From Chryseobacterium shigense (GTDB taxonomy: Bacteria > Bacteroidota > Bacteroidia > Flavobacteriales > Weeksellaceae): DNA of 64,000 nt. Each line of letters opens with the position of its first letter. The stretch's first letter is position 1. The notes beneath the pieces are model-generated. The model had not been told where the DNA came from. It was given only the letters and a program-made list of their open reading frames with translations, and ran no database searches. The stretch is from assembly GCF_014207845.1 (NCBI RefSeq), contig NZ_JACHLC010000002.1, positions 186,001 to 250,000 of the forward strand, read 5' to 3'. This document shows positions 25,855 through 34,323 of this stretch, in pieces. The translations under genes were made by a program, and so were the position numbers.

Positions 25855-27906
25855 TTAGCTTTTACTTCTGAAGTCTTTTATTTCCTGGATTTTAGACTGG
25901 AAATATTCTTTTTTCTCAGGAGTTTTATTAATCAGGATCTCAAATGCCCTGATGGCTTTTGTATAAAGCTTCTGCTCGAAATAAAGATTGGCGAGTGTTT
26001 CCGTCATTAAATGGGAAATATCGTCATTCTTTTCTTTCACCACGTAAGTACTTTCTTCTTTTAACTGGCTGATCCTCGGATTGTTTTCAATAAAGGCTTC
26101 AATTACCTTTTCCTGAACAGGTTTTTTCTCTTTTTCAACGGTTTCTTCTGCAGATCTGTCGATTTTAAGCCAGCTTTGCCATGTATTGATAAATCCGGGA
26201 ACATTACTGTCAATTACCGGTTTATTTTCTTCAGTCTTCATTTCCTGAGCAGGTTCTTCTCTCACTACATTTTCTACTGACAGGCTCGAAATATCTGTCC
26301 CAAAGAAAGAGACATTCATAACCGGAACTTCTTCTTTTGGTATTTTAGTTTCAGTTGCTTCTTCTGAATTTTCAACTTCTTTATCTTTTTCATCTGCAAT
26401 TTCAGGTATATCTGCTTCAACAGCCGGGAGATTTTCTTCTGAAACTGTTTCAGAATTTTCGTGGAGTTCTTCAGCCGCCGGTGTAATTATTTCACTTTTT
26501 CTGTCTTCTGAAGGTGGTATTTCTGCCTTAGGTGCAGGTATTGTATTTCCATTAGTAATCATGGAATCCGGCAGGCTGGGATCCAGACTCATAGGTTTCC
26601 ATGCGGAAGTTTCCTGTACAACCGTTTCCTGCTCCTGGTGGCCTTCCTGAACCTCAACAACAGGTTCTTCGTTCTGTACCGCTTGTTCTATGGTTTGCTC
26701 CTTTTCAGGGGCTTGTTCTTCTGCTTTTGGCTCTTCTTTTTCGGTGGACCAGAAATGGAAGCTTTGTGTTTCAGCGAAACTTATTTCATGATCAGCGGTT
26801 TCCGGCTCTTCGGTTTCAACTTTTGGAGCTGGGTGTGCCTCTTTCATTTTTTTCTCCACTTCTTCAATCAGGCGCCTCATTTCTTCTTCATGCTTATTAA
26901 CATTCGGCCTGGAAATTTCCGGAGCTGCAGCTGTATCATCACTGTTTCCCTGGATCTTAACTTCGGGCAGGAACTCATCCATTCCATGGAAGCTGATTTC
27001 AGCATCCGGTTCATCCGCATCTTCATTTTCATTAATAATTTCTTCAGTTGTCTCTATTTCGACAGCTGGTATTTTCTCTTCTGAACCTGCTTCAAAATCT
27101 ATCTGAGGTTCTTCAATAATTTCTTTTTCTCCTGTATTTTCAGCCTCTCCTGTTTCCGGATCTAAAGTTTCTACTTCATGAAAACTTACTTCATTTTCGG
27201 CATTGATTTCCAGCTCTTCCGCAGGATTTTCTATTGCATTCTCTTCAATAATCAATTTTGGAGCGAATTCTGCCCCGGCTTCTGATTCTTCCTTCTGTTC
27301 TTCTTTTTCAGCTTCTGCTTCCTGTATGATTTCTTTATCCTGATTGTCTGTAACAGGTTCCGTTTTGTGGGTTACTATTACACCGGATTCCAGGGTAGAT
27401 TCAAGGTCAATTACTTCGGAATTGGTTTCATCAAGGAAGTTTTCTTCTCCTTCAAAAAGAATCCTGTTTCTTTCACCATTGATATAAATATGCTTGATCT
27501 CCTGGGCAGGCTTTATCATACATGCCGCTTCTTCGTATCTGTCTTCTTTTTTATCTGCAGGTGATTCTTCCCTTTTTATTGGGAAAGTCTGGTTTTTATA
27601 GGAATATGCAGCTGGTTTTTCAAGTGGCTTTGAAGGTTCCTTATTTTCTGCCACCTCCGGTTTTGGCTCCCGCTGGATTTTACCGTTAATCAGCTGATAA
27701 AGAAGTTTTTTATCCGTGGTATAAGCCGCAGTTGTAGAAAGCTCTTTCTGATAGTTTTCTTTATCATAAAGGTGTACTCCAAACAAGTGAAGTGCCCTGA
27801 TATTCTGAACATAGGGAAAAGCATTAATTTCTTCTTTCAAAAGACCAAGGTCTTCCGATTGTATATTTTTAGGGCTCTTTAATAATTCTAAAACTCTGGG
27901 ATTCAT
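25855..27906 (-). CDS. Acidic linker protein with N- and C-terminal helical ends, 683 aa
   Basis: The N-terminal ~85 residues (MNPRVLELLKSPKNIQSEDLGLLKEEINAFPYVQNIRALHLFGVHLYDKENYQKELS) look like a conserved flavobacterial TPR-type domain. The centre (about 90-560) is very rich in Glu, Pro and Thr/Ser with many EE/EEP/EKE repeats and looks disordered. The C-terminal ~80 residues (ISHLMTETLANLYFEQKLYTKAIRAFEILINKTPEKKEYFQSKIQEI) form one or two TPR-type repeats. No signal peptide. It starts 1 nt after the lptE stop, so it is part of that transcript. Function unknown. Confidence 0.8.
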   Translation of the reverse strand: MNPRVLELLKSPKNIQSEDLGLLKEEINAFPYVQNIRALHLFGVHLYDKENYQKELSTTAAYTTDKKLLYQLINGKIQREPKPEVAENKEPSKPLEKPAAYSYKNQTFPIKREESPADKKEDRYEEAACMIKPAQEIKHIYINGERNRILFEGEENFLDETNSEVIDLESTLESGVIVTHKTEPVTDNQDKEIIQEAEAEKEEQKEESEAGAEFAPKLIIEENAIENPAEELEINAENEVSFHEVETLDPETGEAENTGEKEIIEEPQIDFEAGSEEKIPAVEIETTEEIINENEDADEPDAEISFHGMDEFLPEVKIQGNSDDTAAAPEISRPNVNKHEEEMRRLIEEVEKKMKEAHPAPKVETEEPETADHEISFAETQSFHFWSTEKEEPKAEEQAPEKEQTIEQAVQNEEPVVEVQEGHQEQETVVQETSAWKPMSLDPSLPDSMITNGNTIPAPKAEIPPSEDRKSEIITPAAEELHENSETVSEENLPAVEADIPEIADEKDKEVENSEEATETKIPKEEVPVMNVSFFGTDISSLSVENVVREEPAQEMKTEENKPVIDSNVPGFINTWQSWLKIDRSAEETVEKEKKPVQEKVIEAFIENNPRISQLKEESTYVVKEKNDDISHLMTETLANLYFEQKLYTKAIRAFEILINKTPEKKEYFQSKIQEIKDFRSKS

Positions 27907-27907
27907 C

Positions 27908-28429
27908 TTACCAATTGGCTACAATATCGTTAAATATCTTATTAATAATTCTGTCTGTCACAAGTTTTACCTGGGACGTTTCTATCTGACTCTGACTCAG
28001 GTCACTATTGTAAACTACTTCATCCGTATAAGTTCTGTCGAAGCTGGAATCCGGATGTATTTTGTTTTCGTAATGTACTTTCACACTGATCGTCAGTTTG
28101 CTCTGTGCCTGCTGTACTACACCTCCCGAAGGGTTTGTTGTTGTATTGGAGCTTATTGTAGTAGGTGAAAAGTTATAATCGGAGATTTCACCTTCTATCA
28201 GAATATCAGGGTTTGATTTTGTTCCTTTTAATGTAGTTCTCTGCAAAAACCTGTTTTGGATATCTGTAGAAAACTGTTGGGAAAGGGTGGGATTCACCAG
28301 CGCTGCATTATTCGGAAATTCATTGATCTGCACGGTTTTTTCATCCGTCAATGATGATCCGGTAAAAGAGTAACACTGCTGAAACAGCGAAAGAATTACA
28401 AACCCAAATATTATTTTTAATTTACTCAT
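27908..28429 (-). CDS. lptE: LPS-assembly lipoprotein LptE, 173 aa
   Basis: Lipoprotein signal with Cys at about residue 19 (SLFQQC). The body matches the flavobacterial LptE family: VQINEFPNNAALVNPTLSQQFSTDIQNRFLQRT and the closing TDRIINKIFNDIVANW. LptE plugs the LptD barrel to place LPS in the outer leaflet. It lies between the sigma-54 activator gene and the acidic protein gene, a familiar order in flavobacteria. Confidence 0.88.
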   Translation of the reverse strand: MSKLKIIFGFVILSLFQQCYSFTGSSLTDEKTVQINEFPNNAALVNPTLSQQFSTDIQNRFLQRTTLKGTKSNPDILIEGEISDYNFSPTTISSNTTTNPSGGVVQQAQSKLTISVKVHYENKIHPDSSFDRTYTDEVVYNSDLSQSQIETSQVKLVTDRIINKIFNDIVANW

Positions 28430-28468
28430 ACCATTTATTATTTACAGGCCACATATTTCATCCCCGTT

Positions 28469-29755
28469 TTAATCTTCTAAATTATATTGTTTTATTTTCC
28501 TGTATAAAGTTCTCTGGGAAATACCCAGTTCATCTGCCGCCCTGTTCCTGCGTCCTTTATGTTTCTCTAATGCTTTGATTATCAAATCTTTTTCATTATT
28601 CTGAAGCGATAAAGATTCAGGTCTGTTTTCTTCAATTTCTATGTCTTCAATATCTTCATAGCTGTCATCAGCATTTGAAATAATGGTAGGCGCAGACTGT
28701 ACCACCGGCGATTTGTCCTCAAAATAAAGCAATGAGTTCTGAGCAACGGGCTGAGCCTGTTCCGCGGAGTAGATTCTGTTGATCAGATTTTTTTCCTGAT
28801 TGCTCAGATCGGCTGTACCTCTGTTTTTAATCAGTTCTGAAGTTAAAGATTTTAAATCATTGATATCGCTTCTCATATCGAAGAGAATCTTATACATAAT
28901 TTCTCTTTCGTTTCCGAAATCATTCTGCTTTTGGGCGTTCTGATTATTCACCACCATCGGAAGGTGGGTTTCCATAGGAATGTATTCCGCAAGCTTTTCA
29001 ACTGTTACCTGTCTGTTTCTTTCAACAACAGTCATCTGTTCAACCAGGTTTCTCAGCTGGCGTACGTTTCCCGGGAAAGTATAGTTTTCAATATAATGAA
29101 CGGCACTTGGTTCCAGTTCCAGCTCCGGCATTCTGTACTTTTCTGCAAAATCTATAGAGAATTTCCTGAACAGCAAATGGATATCTCCTTTTCTTTCTCT
29201 TAAAGGCGGCATATCGATCTGTACGGTATTCAGACGGTAATATAAATCCTCACGGAATCTTCCGTCGTGAATGGCTTTCATCATATTCACATTGGTAGCT
29301 GCCACAATTCTCACATTGGTTTTCTGAACCTGTGAAGATCCTACTTTCATGAATTCACCGCTTTCCAGTACTCTCAAAAGACGTACCTGGGTTTGCAGGG
29401 GAAGCTCTCCTACCTCATCAAGAAAGATTGTTCCGCCATCTGCTACTTCAAAATATCCTTTTCTGGTGGCTGTAGCTCCGGTAAACGCTCCTTTTTCGTG
29501 TCCAAACAGCTCTGAATCAATGGTTCCTTCCGGAATCGCCCCACAATTGACCACAATATAGGGCTGATGTTTTCTTTTTGATTCTGAATGGATGATTTTC
29601 GGGATAAATTCTTTTCCAACCCCACTTTCCCCGATGACGAGAACGGAAATGTCGGTAGGAGCCACCTGGATTGCCTTTTCTAAAGCGCGGTTGAGTGCCG
29701 GAAAGTTCCCGATAATTCCAAAGCGGTTTTTTATGTTTTGTAAGTCGTTGCTCAT
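28469..29755 (-). CDS. Sigma-54-dependent transcriptional activator, 428 aa
   Basis: AAA+ activator lacking an N-terminal receiver domain. Walker A GESGVGKE lies at about residues 43-50, the sigma-54 contact loop GAFTGA near residue 91, and Walker B TIFLDEVGELP. A linker of about 110 residues leads to a Fis-type helix-turn-helix at the C terminus (RNRAADELGISQRTLYRKIKQYNLED). It therefore drives RpoN-dependent promoters; targets are not visible. Neighbours miaB and lptE are the usual ones in flavobacteria. Confidence 0.95.
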   Translation of the reverse strand: MSNDLQNIKNRFGIIGNFPALNRALEKAIQVAPTDISVLVIGESGVGKEFIPKIIHSESKRKHQPYIVVNCGAIPEGTIDSELFGHEKGAFTGATATRKGYFEVADGGTIFLDEVGELPLQTQVRLLRVLESGEFMKVGSSQVQKTNVRIVAATNVNMMKAIHDGRFREDLYYRLNTVQIDMPPLRERKGDIHLLFRKFSIDFAEKYRMPELELEPSAVHYIENYTFPGNVRQLRNLVEQMTVVERNRQVTVEKLAEYIPMETHLPMVVNNQNAQKQNDFGNEREIMYKILFDMRSDINDLKSLTSELIKNRGTADLSNQEKNLINRIYSAEQAQPVAQNSLLYFEDKSPVVQSAPTIISNADDSYEDIEDIEIEENRPESLSLQNNEKDLIIKALEKHKGRRNRAADELGISQRTLYRKIKQYNLED

Positions 29756-29785
29756 AAGTAAATTTTTGATTATTGATTTAATAAT

Positions 29786-30589
29786 CTACAGTTCCTCGAT
29801 CTGTTTCCTGTAGATTTTGTTGAAGTGATGGGTGTAGACATCTTTCATGGTCTTTCCTTCATCATACGTTTTCAATGCTAACGTTTTTAAATCCAAATAA
29901 TCTTTGTTTCTGATTTTAGAAACTTTACTTTTAAAATATATATTCTCGGCAAAGTTGTATTCTTTGCTCTGCTTTTCAAAATTTTCTAAGGCTTTTTCAT
30001 ATCTGCCCAGCTCAAAATAGGTTACTCCCAGCTGGTAGTGGTCGTACATTCCTTTAAAATATCCTTTGGAGGCCAGAAGATTTTCAATAATCCCGGCAGC
30101 TTTTTCTTTCTGCCCTAAAGCGCTGTAAGACATGGCTCTCACCACATCCAGATGATAATCTCCGTTTAAGGACCTTCCGAGATCTTCAGGATAGTATTTT
30201 TTTAATTCTTCCAAATCCTGAACGGCACCATTATAATCTCTCAGGAACTGGAATTTGCACCATCCTCTGTAGCCTAAATGCATTTTAGGATTTAATGCTA
30301 CGGCTTTATCTATAAGTATTTTCCAGGTTACGAAGTCTCCGTTTTTAAGATATGGAACGGCTTTTTCCATATAGGAGTTGGAGAAATCGGGGCAGAGATC
30401 AATAGATTTGTCAAAAGCTTCCTGGGATTCCCGGCTGCCCTGCCTGTCTGAAGCCCAGTTGTATAACTCACAAGCTTTATTGCAGTTCTCCCCCTCTACT
30501 GCATTACAGTTAACCTGCGCAATAGTATTGGTGTAAACGATAAGCAATAAAAAGCTAAGGTAATACCTCTGAAACTTTTCCATTTTCAA
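29786..30589 (-). CDS. Secreted/periplasmic TPR protein, 267 aa
   Basis: Signal peptide residues ~1-24 (YLSFLLLIVYTNTIAQ). It then has several TPR-like repeats (DFSNSYMEKAVPYLKNGDFVTW; HYQLGVTYFELGRYEKALENFEKQ). A Cys cluster follows the signal (CNAVEGENCNKAC). It overlaps the upstream lipoprotein gene by 35 nt. Function unknown; location is inferred as periplasm. Confidence 0.75.
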   Translation of the reverse strand: MKMEKFQRYYLSFLLLIVYTNTIAQVNCNAVEGENCNKACELYNWASDRQGSRESQEAFDKSIDLCPDFSNSYMEKAVPYLKNGDFVTWKILIDKAVALNPKMHLGYRGWCKFQFLRDYNGAVQDLEELKKYYPEDLGRSLNGDYHLDVVRAMSYSALGQKEKAAGIIENLLASKGYFKGMYDHYQLGVTYFELGRYEKALENFEKQSKEYNFAENIYFKSKVSKIRNKDYLDLKTLALKTYDEGKTMKDVYTHHFNKIYRKQIEEL

Positions 30590-31067
30590 TTTTATAGGTT
30601 AAATACTGATAATAGCCTGCTTTAAAACCTTTTATCTCTTTGGGAATCCAGCCGTCCAGCGATTTTGTAAATCTCAGCAGCTTTTCTCCCAGTTCTTTAT
30701 CCGGAGCTGTTTCTTTCAGATCTGCATTCATCTGCTGAACTCTGAACAGTCCTGTTTTTCCTTCACAATTTACTAAAAATCTTACGGTAATATACCCGTT
30801 CATTTTACTTTCGGAGGATATTTTTTCTTTCTGCAGTTTTTCAATGATGGCTAATTTCTCGCCTTTATAGTCAAACTCCTTTGTTCCGTAATAATACTGA
30901 ATGCTAATCAGTTTTTCAGGTGTACATTTTTTAAAGGCAGGGTCGTCCAGTTTTTCATCAAATTCAATATCTCCTACCGTTACGGGATATTTACTCATGC
31001 TTTTCTCTGTCTGACAGGATATCAGTGTAAAAGAAAATAATGCAAGAAAATAAACCGCTTTTATCAA
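30555..31067 (-). CDS. Lipoprotein with TonB-C-like module, 170 aa
   Basis: Lipobox LISC at about residues 15-18 (ALFSFTLISCQ). Residues 85-160 resemble the TonB C-terminal fold: MNGYITVRFLVNCEGKTGLFRVQQMNADLKE and GWIPKEIKGFKAGYYQYLTYKIENGK. It starts 10 nt after the miaB stop and overlaps the TPR gene by 35 nt. It may dock to or mimic a TonB-type partner; function is unknown. Confidence 0.7.
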   Translation of the reverse strand: MIKAVYFLALFSFTLISCQTEKSMSKYPVTVGDIEFDEKLDDPAFKKCTPEKLISIQYYYGTKEFDYKGEKLAIIEKLQKEKISSESKMNGYITVRFLVNCEGKTGLFRVQQMNADLKETAPDKELGEKLLRFTKSLDGWIPKEIKGFKAGYYQYLTYKIENGKVSEVLP

Positions 31068-31077
31068 GACTTTAAAA

Positions 31078-32535
31078 TTATTCAGCGGTTCTCCCTAAAA
31101 GTGTGCCCTGGGTGTTATCATAGACAAAAACGTCCACAATGTCACCAATTTTCTGTCCTTCAAGCATATCGAAAACGCAAACTGCATTCTGGGAATTTCT
31201 TCCTTTCCACTGGTTTTTGTTCTTTTTCGAGATTCCTTCAATAAGAATCTGGTGCATTCTTCCTACGTAAGACTGCATTCTTTTTCTGGACAGCTCTCCC
31301 TGAAGCGCAATTACCTCAGCCAGACGTCTTTGCTTCACATCGGCAGGGATATTGTCATCCATTTTTTTGTGGGCCGGTGTTCCGGGTCTTTCTGAATAGG
31401 CAAACATATAGCCGTAATCATATTCCACTTCTTTCATCAGGCTCAGTGTATCCTGGTGATCTTCTTCTGTTTCATTACAGAAACCGATGATCATGTCCTG
31501 TGAGAAAGCAATATCAGGAACAATTTCTTTTGCTTTTTTAATTAAATCCAGATATTCTTCGCGGGTATGCTGTCTGTTCATCGCCAGAAGCATGTTGTTG
31601 CTGCCACTTTGTACAGGAAGGTGAACGTATTTACAGATATTGTCATGCTTCGCAATCATTCTGAATACATCAAGGCTCATATCCTGAGGGTTTGAGGTAG
31701 AGAATCTGATTCTCATTTCAGGAACGGCTTTAGCTACCAGATCAAGCAGTTGTGTAAAATTAACTGCCGTTGCTTTCTGCATTTCAGAGGCTTTGGCAAA
31801 GTCTTTTTTAGGACCTCCTCCATACCATAAGTAAGAGTCTACATTCTGTCCTAAAAGGGTTATTTCTTTATATCCGTTATTTAAAAGGTCTTTACATTCT
31901 TCAATGATAGAGTGCGGATCGCGGCTTCTTTCTCTTCCTCTGGTAAAGGGAACTACGCAGAAGGTACACATATTATCGCAGCCCCTGGTAATGGTTACAT
32001 AAGCTGTCACCCCGTTTCCGCCTAAACGTACAGGATTGATATCTGCATAGGTTTCTTCTTTTGAAAGGATTACGTTGATGGCATCTCTTCCGTCTTCAGT
32101 TTCTTTAAGTAGGTTGGGAAGGTCTCTGTAGGCATCAGGACCTACTACAAGATCAACAAGCTGCTCTTCTTCTAAGAATTTGGTTTTCAATCTTTCTGCC
32201 ATACATCCCAAAACGCCAACAGTCATGCTCGGCTTTCCTTTTTTCAGGTTTTTGAACTGGGAAAGGCGCATTCTTACGGTTTGCTCTGCTTTTTCACGGA
32301 TGGAACATGTATTTAAAAGAATAAGGTCTGCTTCTTCTACTTTCAGGGTGGTATTGTATCCCTGTTCATTAAGAATAGATGCAACAATCTCGGAATCAGA
32401 AAAGTTCATCTGACAGCCATAGCTTTCCAAAAAGAGTTTTTTAGAATTCTCCGGTCTTTCAGCAATAGCAAAAGCTTCTCCCTGTTTTGTTTCGTCTATA
32501 TATTTTTCCTGCACAATAATCGTTTTAAAGTTCAA
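31078..32535 (-). CDS. miaB: tRNA-2-methylthio-N6-dimethylallyladenosine synthase, 485 aa
   Basis: Radical SAM methylthiotransferase that adds a methylthio group to i6A37 in tRNA. N-terminal MTTase domain cysteines are in LESYGCQMN, LLNTCSIRE and GVLGCMAERL; the radical SAM motif is CDNMCTFC (ITRGCDNMCTFCVVPFTRGRE). The C-terminal TRAM domain is present (about 415-480). Full length. It is the first gene of a reverse-strand run that includes lipoprotein, TPR, sigma-54 activator and lptE genes. Confidence 0.96.
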   Translation of the reverse strand: MNFKTIIVQEKYIDETKQGEAFAIAERPENSKKLFLESYGCQMNFSDSEIVASILNEQGYNTTLKVEEADLILLNTCSIREKAEQTVRMRLSQFKNLKKGKPSMTVGVLGCMAERLKTKFLEEEQLVDLVVGPDAYRDLPNLLKETEDGRDAINVILSKEETYADINPVRLGGNGVTAYVTITRGCDNMCTFCVVPFTRGRERSRDPHSIIEECKDLLNNGYKEITLLGQNVDSYLWYGGGPKKDFAKASEMQKATAVNFTQLLDLVAKAVPEMRIRFSTSNPQDMSLDVFRMIAKHDNICKYVHLPVQSGSNNMLLAMNRQHTREEYLDLIKKAKEIVPDIAFSQDMIIGFCNETEEDHQDTLSLMKEVEYDYGYMFAYSERPGTPAHKKMDDNIPADVKQRRLAEVIALQGELSRKRMQSYVGRMHQILIEGISKKNKNQWKGRNSQNAVCVFDMLEGQKIGDIVDVFVYDNTQGTLLGRTAE

Positions 32536-32596
32536 TGTTCAGCATTTAAATTTCAAGACTCCACAATGAATTTTAAATCCTAAACAGATTAGTCTG

Positions 32597-32604
32597 CAAA
32601 GATA
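32597..32604 (-). promoter_or_regulatory. miaB promoter -7 box
   Basis: Minus-strand TATCTTTG, fitting TAnnTTTG, 61 nt upstream of the miaB start. A palindrome TGACA-N3-TGTCA covers the adjacent upstream bases. Confidence 0.55.
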
Positions 32605-32614
32605 CAAAATATTG

Positions 32615-32627
32615 TGACAGAATGTCA
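32615..32627. promoter_or_regulatory. Palindrome next to the miaB promoter
   Basis: Perfect TGACA-GAA-TGTCA palindrome about 10 nt upstream of the -7 box on the minus strand, where a repressor or activator could bind. The binding protein is unknown. Confidence 0.4.
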
Positions 32628-32673
32628 GGAGATTATTTTGGAGGATAGAAAGTCATTGGAGGTCTGAAAAAGT

Positions 32674-33438
32674 CTATCGAAAATGCCTGATCTGAGAATT
32701 ATTTCTTTCTATTTCTAACTGTACATCAAAATTTTGAGATATCAGTTGCTTTATATAAACTTTTCGTGGCATTCCATTAAAGGTTCCCGGTTCCCATTTT
32801 CCTTTCAGTCGCGAAAAACGATCAATCATTCGTTTCCTCTCAGTGTCTGAATAATCACCTTCTATTTCAAAATCCTGCATTACTCCCTCTTCATTAACCA
32901 CAAAAGTAAGATATGTCCGACGGTCTTCGTTCCTCTTTATAAAATCTTGCATAATTTTCTCAACATCTTCTGCAAAATCACTTAACCCTCTTTTATAATA
33001 AGGATCTATAATTTTATTATCCTTTGGGTCCTCTTTAGAATAATAAAGGATAAAGGGCTGTATAGAAACCTTCGCAATAGCCCCTATAAACTTTCCATTT
33101 TCCTTTGCAGGAAGCCATTTTTTCAAATATGGTATTACTTGGCGGCTAAAATCGTAAGCACATTTATTTTTATTGATATTGACTGTGTCAAAATCTTTTA
33201 TATAATTAATTGATGAATCTGCATAGACCAGAATATTTACGGTATAATTTTCTTCTGTATTTGCACACGGAAGAAGTCCTTCTTTCTTAACTATTGCAAC
33301 CATCTCTTTTACTAATGCCTTTCTTCCGCCGACATAGAAGTCCTGCCCAACAGGATAACTATCTAAAACATCAATCTGTGCATATAATTGAAAAGGAATA
33401 GTGAGAATAAATACAAAAAATATTCTAATTATGGTCAT
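32674..33438 (-). CDS. Secreted TonB-C-like hypothetical protein, 254 aa
   Basis: Signal peptide residues 1-20 (IIRIFFVFILTIPFQLYAQ). Two segments look like the TonB C-terminal fold: NYTVNILVYADSSINYIKDFDTVN ... PYLKKWLPAKENGKFIGAIAKVSI and TYLTFVVNEEGVMQDFEIEGDYSD ... GKWEPGTFNGMPRKVYIKQ. No TonB membrane anchor or Pro-rich linker. Probably periplasmic; function unknown. Similar in build to the neighbouring 165-aa protein. Confidence 0.65.
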   Translation of the reverse strand: MTIIRIFFVFILTIPFQLYAQIDVLDSYPVGQDFYVGGRKALVKEMVAIVKKEGLLPCANTEENYTVNILVYADSSINYIKDFDTVNINKNKCAYDFSRQVIPYLKKWLPAKENGKFIGAIAKVSIQPFILYYSKEDPKDNKIIDPYYKRGLSDFAEDVEKIMQDFIKRNEDRRTYLTFVVNEEGVMQDFEIEGDYSDTERKRMIDRFSRLKGKWEPGTFNGMPRKVYIKQLISQNFDVQLEIERNNSQIRHFR

Positions 33439-33585
33439 ATATTGGTACTGAAACTGATTTTAACAATTACTTTAGGGTTAATAGATGTAGCCCATTTTAC
33501 GACTTCTGCGGTTATTGTATTCTGAGAGAAATCTTTAATTCAAATGAACAGTAAAGTTAATAATAATGGGATTTTTATTTTTTGT

Positions 33586-34083
33586 TTACAGATCTGTTGC
33601 GATTGAAGAAAAGTTCATTTTAAGCTTGATCTGTGAAGTAACAGGTTTTCCATCGCATGAAGCCGGAATCCAGTTCTTTTTAATACGTCTTACCACATAT
33701 TTCATATCATCAAAGAAATAAGTACTGTTGGCGACTTTCGGTGTTCCTTCGATATTGGTTACTTTCCCTGTCTGATCAACAGTAAGTGTGAATGTAAAAT
33801 CCCCGTTCAGCACATAGAAATCTGAGTTCAGATAATCGTACATGAATTTTTGCAGCGTTTCTTTATAAGTTGCCACGCCTCCTTCAAATGCTGCCGGCCT
33901 GAAATCTGTACAGTTTTTAACAGCTACCTGCAAAAGGGGCTCCCTGATATCTATCTTTAAAAGATTTTTATTGGTTTCCGTAATCTGATTGTCATCTCTA
34001 TCTTCAACATCCTGCTGCGCAAATGTAAAATTTGCCACAAGAAGTGCTATAAATAATGTAAAAGCTTTCATAGAACTATTCAT
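33586..34083 (-). CDS. Secreted TonB-C-like small protein, 165 aa
   Basis: Signal peptide (MKAFTLFIALLVANFTFAQQ). The C-terminal ~80 residues resemble the TonB C-terminal domain: FTFTLTVDQTGKVTNIEGTPKV ... VRRIKKNWIPASCDGKPVTSQIKLKMNF. No anchor or Pro-rich spacer, so not a classical energy transducer. The ATG at 34071 (MKAF) is an alternative start. A -7 box TAACTTTG lies at 34103-34110. Function unknown. Confidence 0.7.
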   Translation of the reverse strand: MNSSMKAFTLFIALLVANFTFAQQDVEDRDDNQITETNKNLLKIDIREPLLQVAVKNCTDFRPAAFEGGVATYKETLQKFMYDYLNSDFYVLNGDFTFTLTVDQTGKVTNIEGTPKVANSTYFFDDMKYVVRRIKKNWIPASCDGKPVTSQIKLKMNFSSIATDL

Positions 34084-34102
34084 GAGTTATTTAAATGCTT
34101 AA

Positions 34103-34110
34103 CAAAGTTA
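34103..34110 (-). promoter_or_regulatory. Promoter -7 box for 165-aa TonB-C-like protein gene
   Basis: Minus-strand TAACTTTG, 19 nt upstream of the start, matching TAnnTTTG. No -33 element recognised. Confidence 0.45.
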
Positions 34111-34274
34111 GGTATTTTAATGTTTTATTAAAAAGAAAAACTTCAGTCTTTATGTGAAGCTTTTCATCAATTCTGAAATTAATCTGATCCTTTTTATGCT
34201 ATAATTGCCTGGAAAATCATTGCAAGAGTACTTTTACATGTTCATCCTTTAAAATATTCCCTGTATTTCACCAA

Positions 34275-34301
34275 TAAAAAACTCCACAGTAATCTGCGGA
34301 G
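34275..34301 (-). terminator. lysA terminator
   Basis: Minus-strand stem CTCCGCAG / CTGTGGAG (7 Watson-Crick pairs plus one G-U), 4-nt loop, then seven T. It starts 22 nt after the lysA stop codon. Confidence 0.88.
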
Positions 34302-34323
34302 CCTGTATGCTATATACTTTCTT

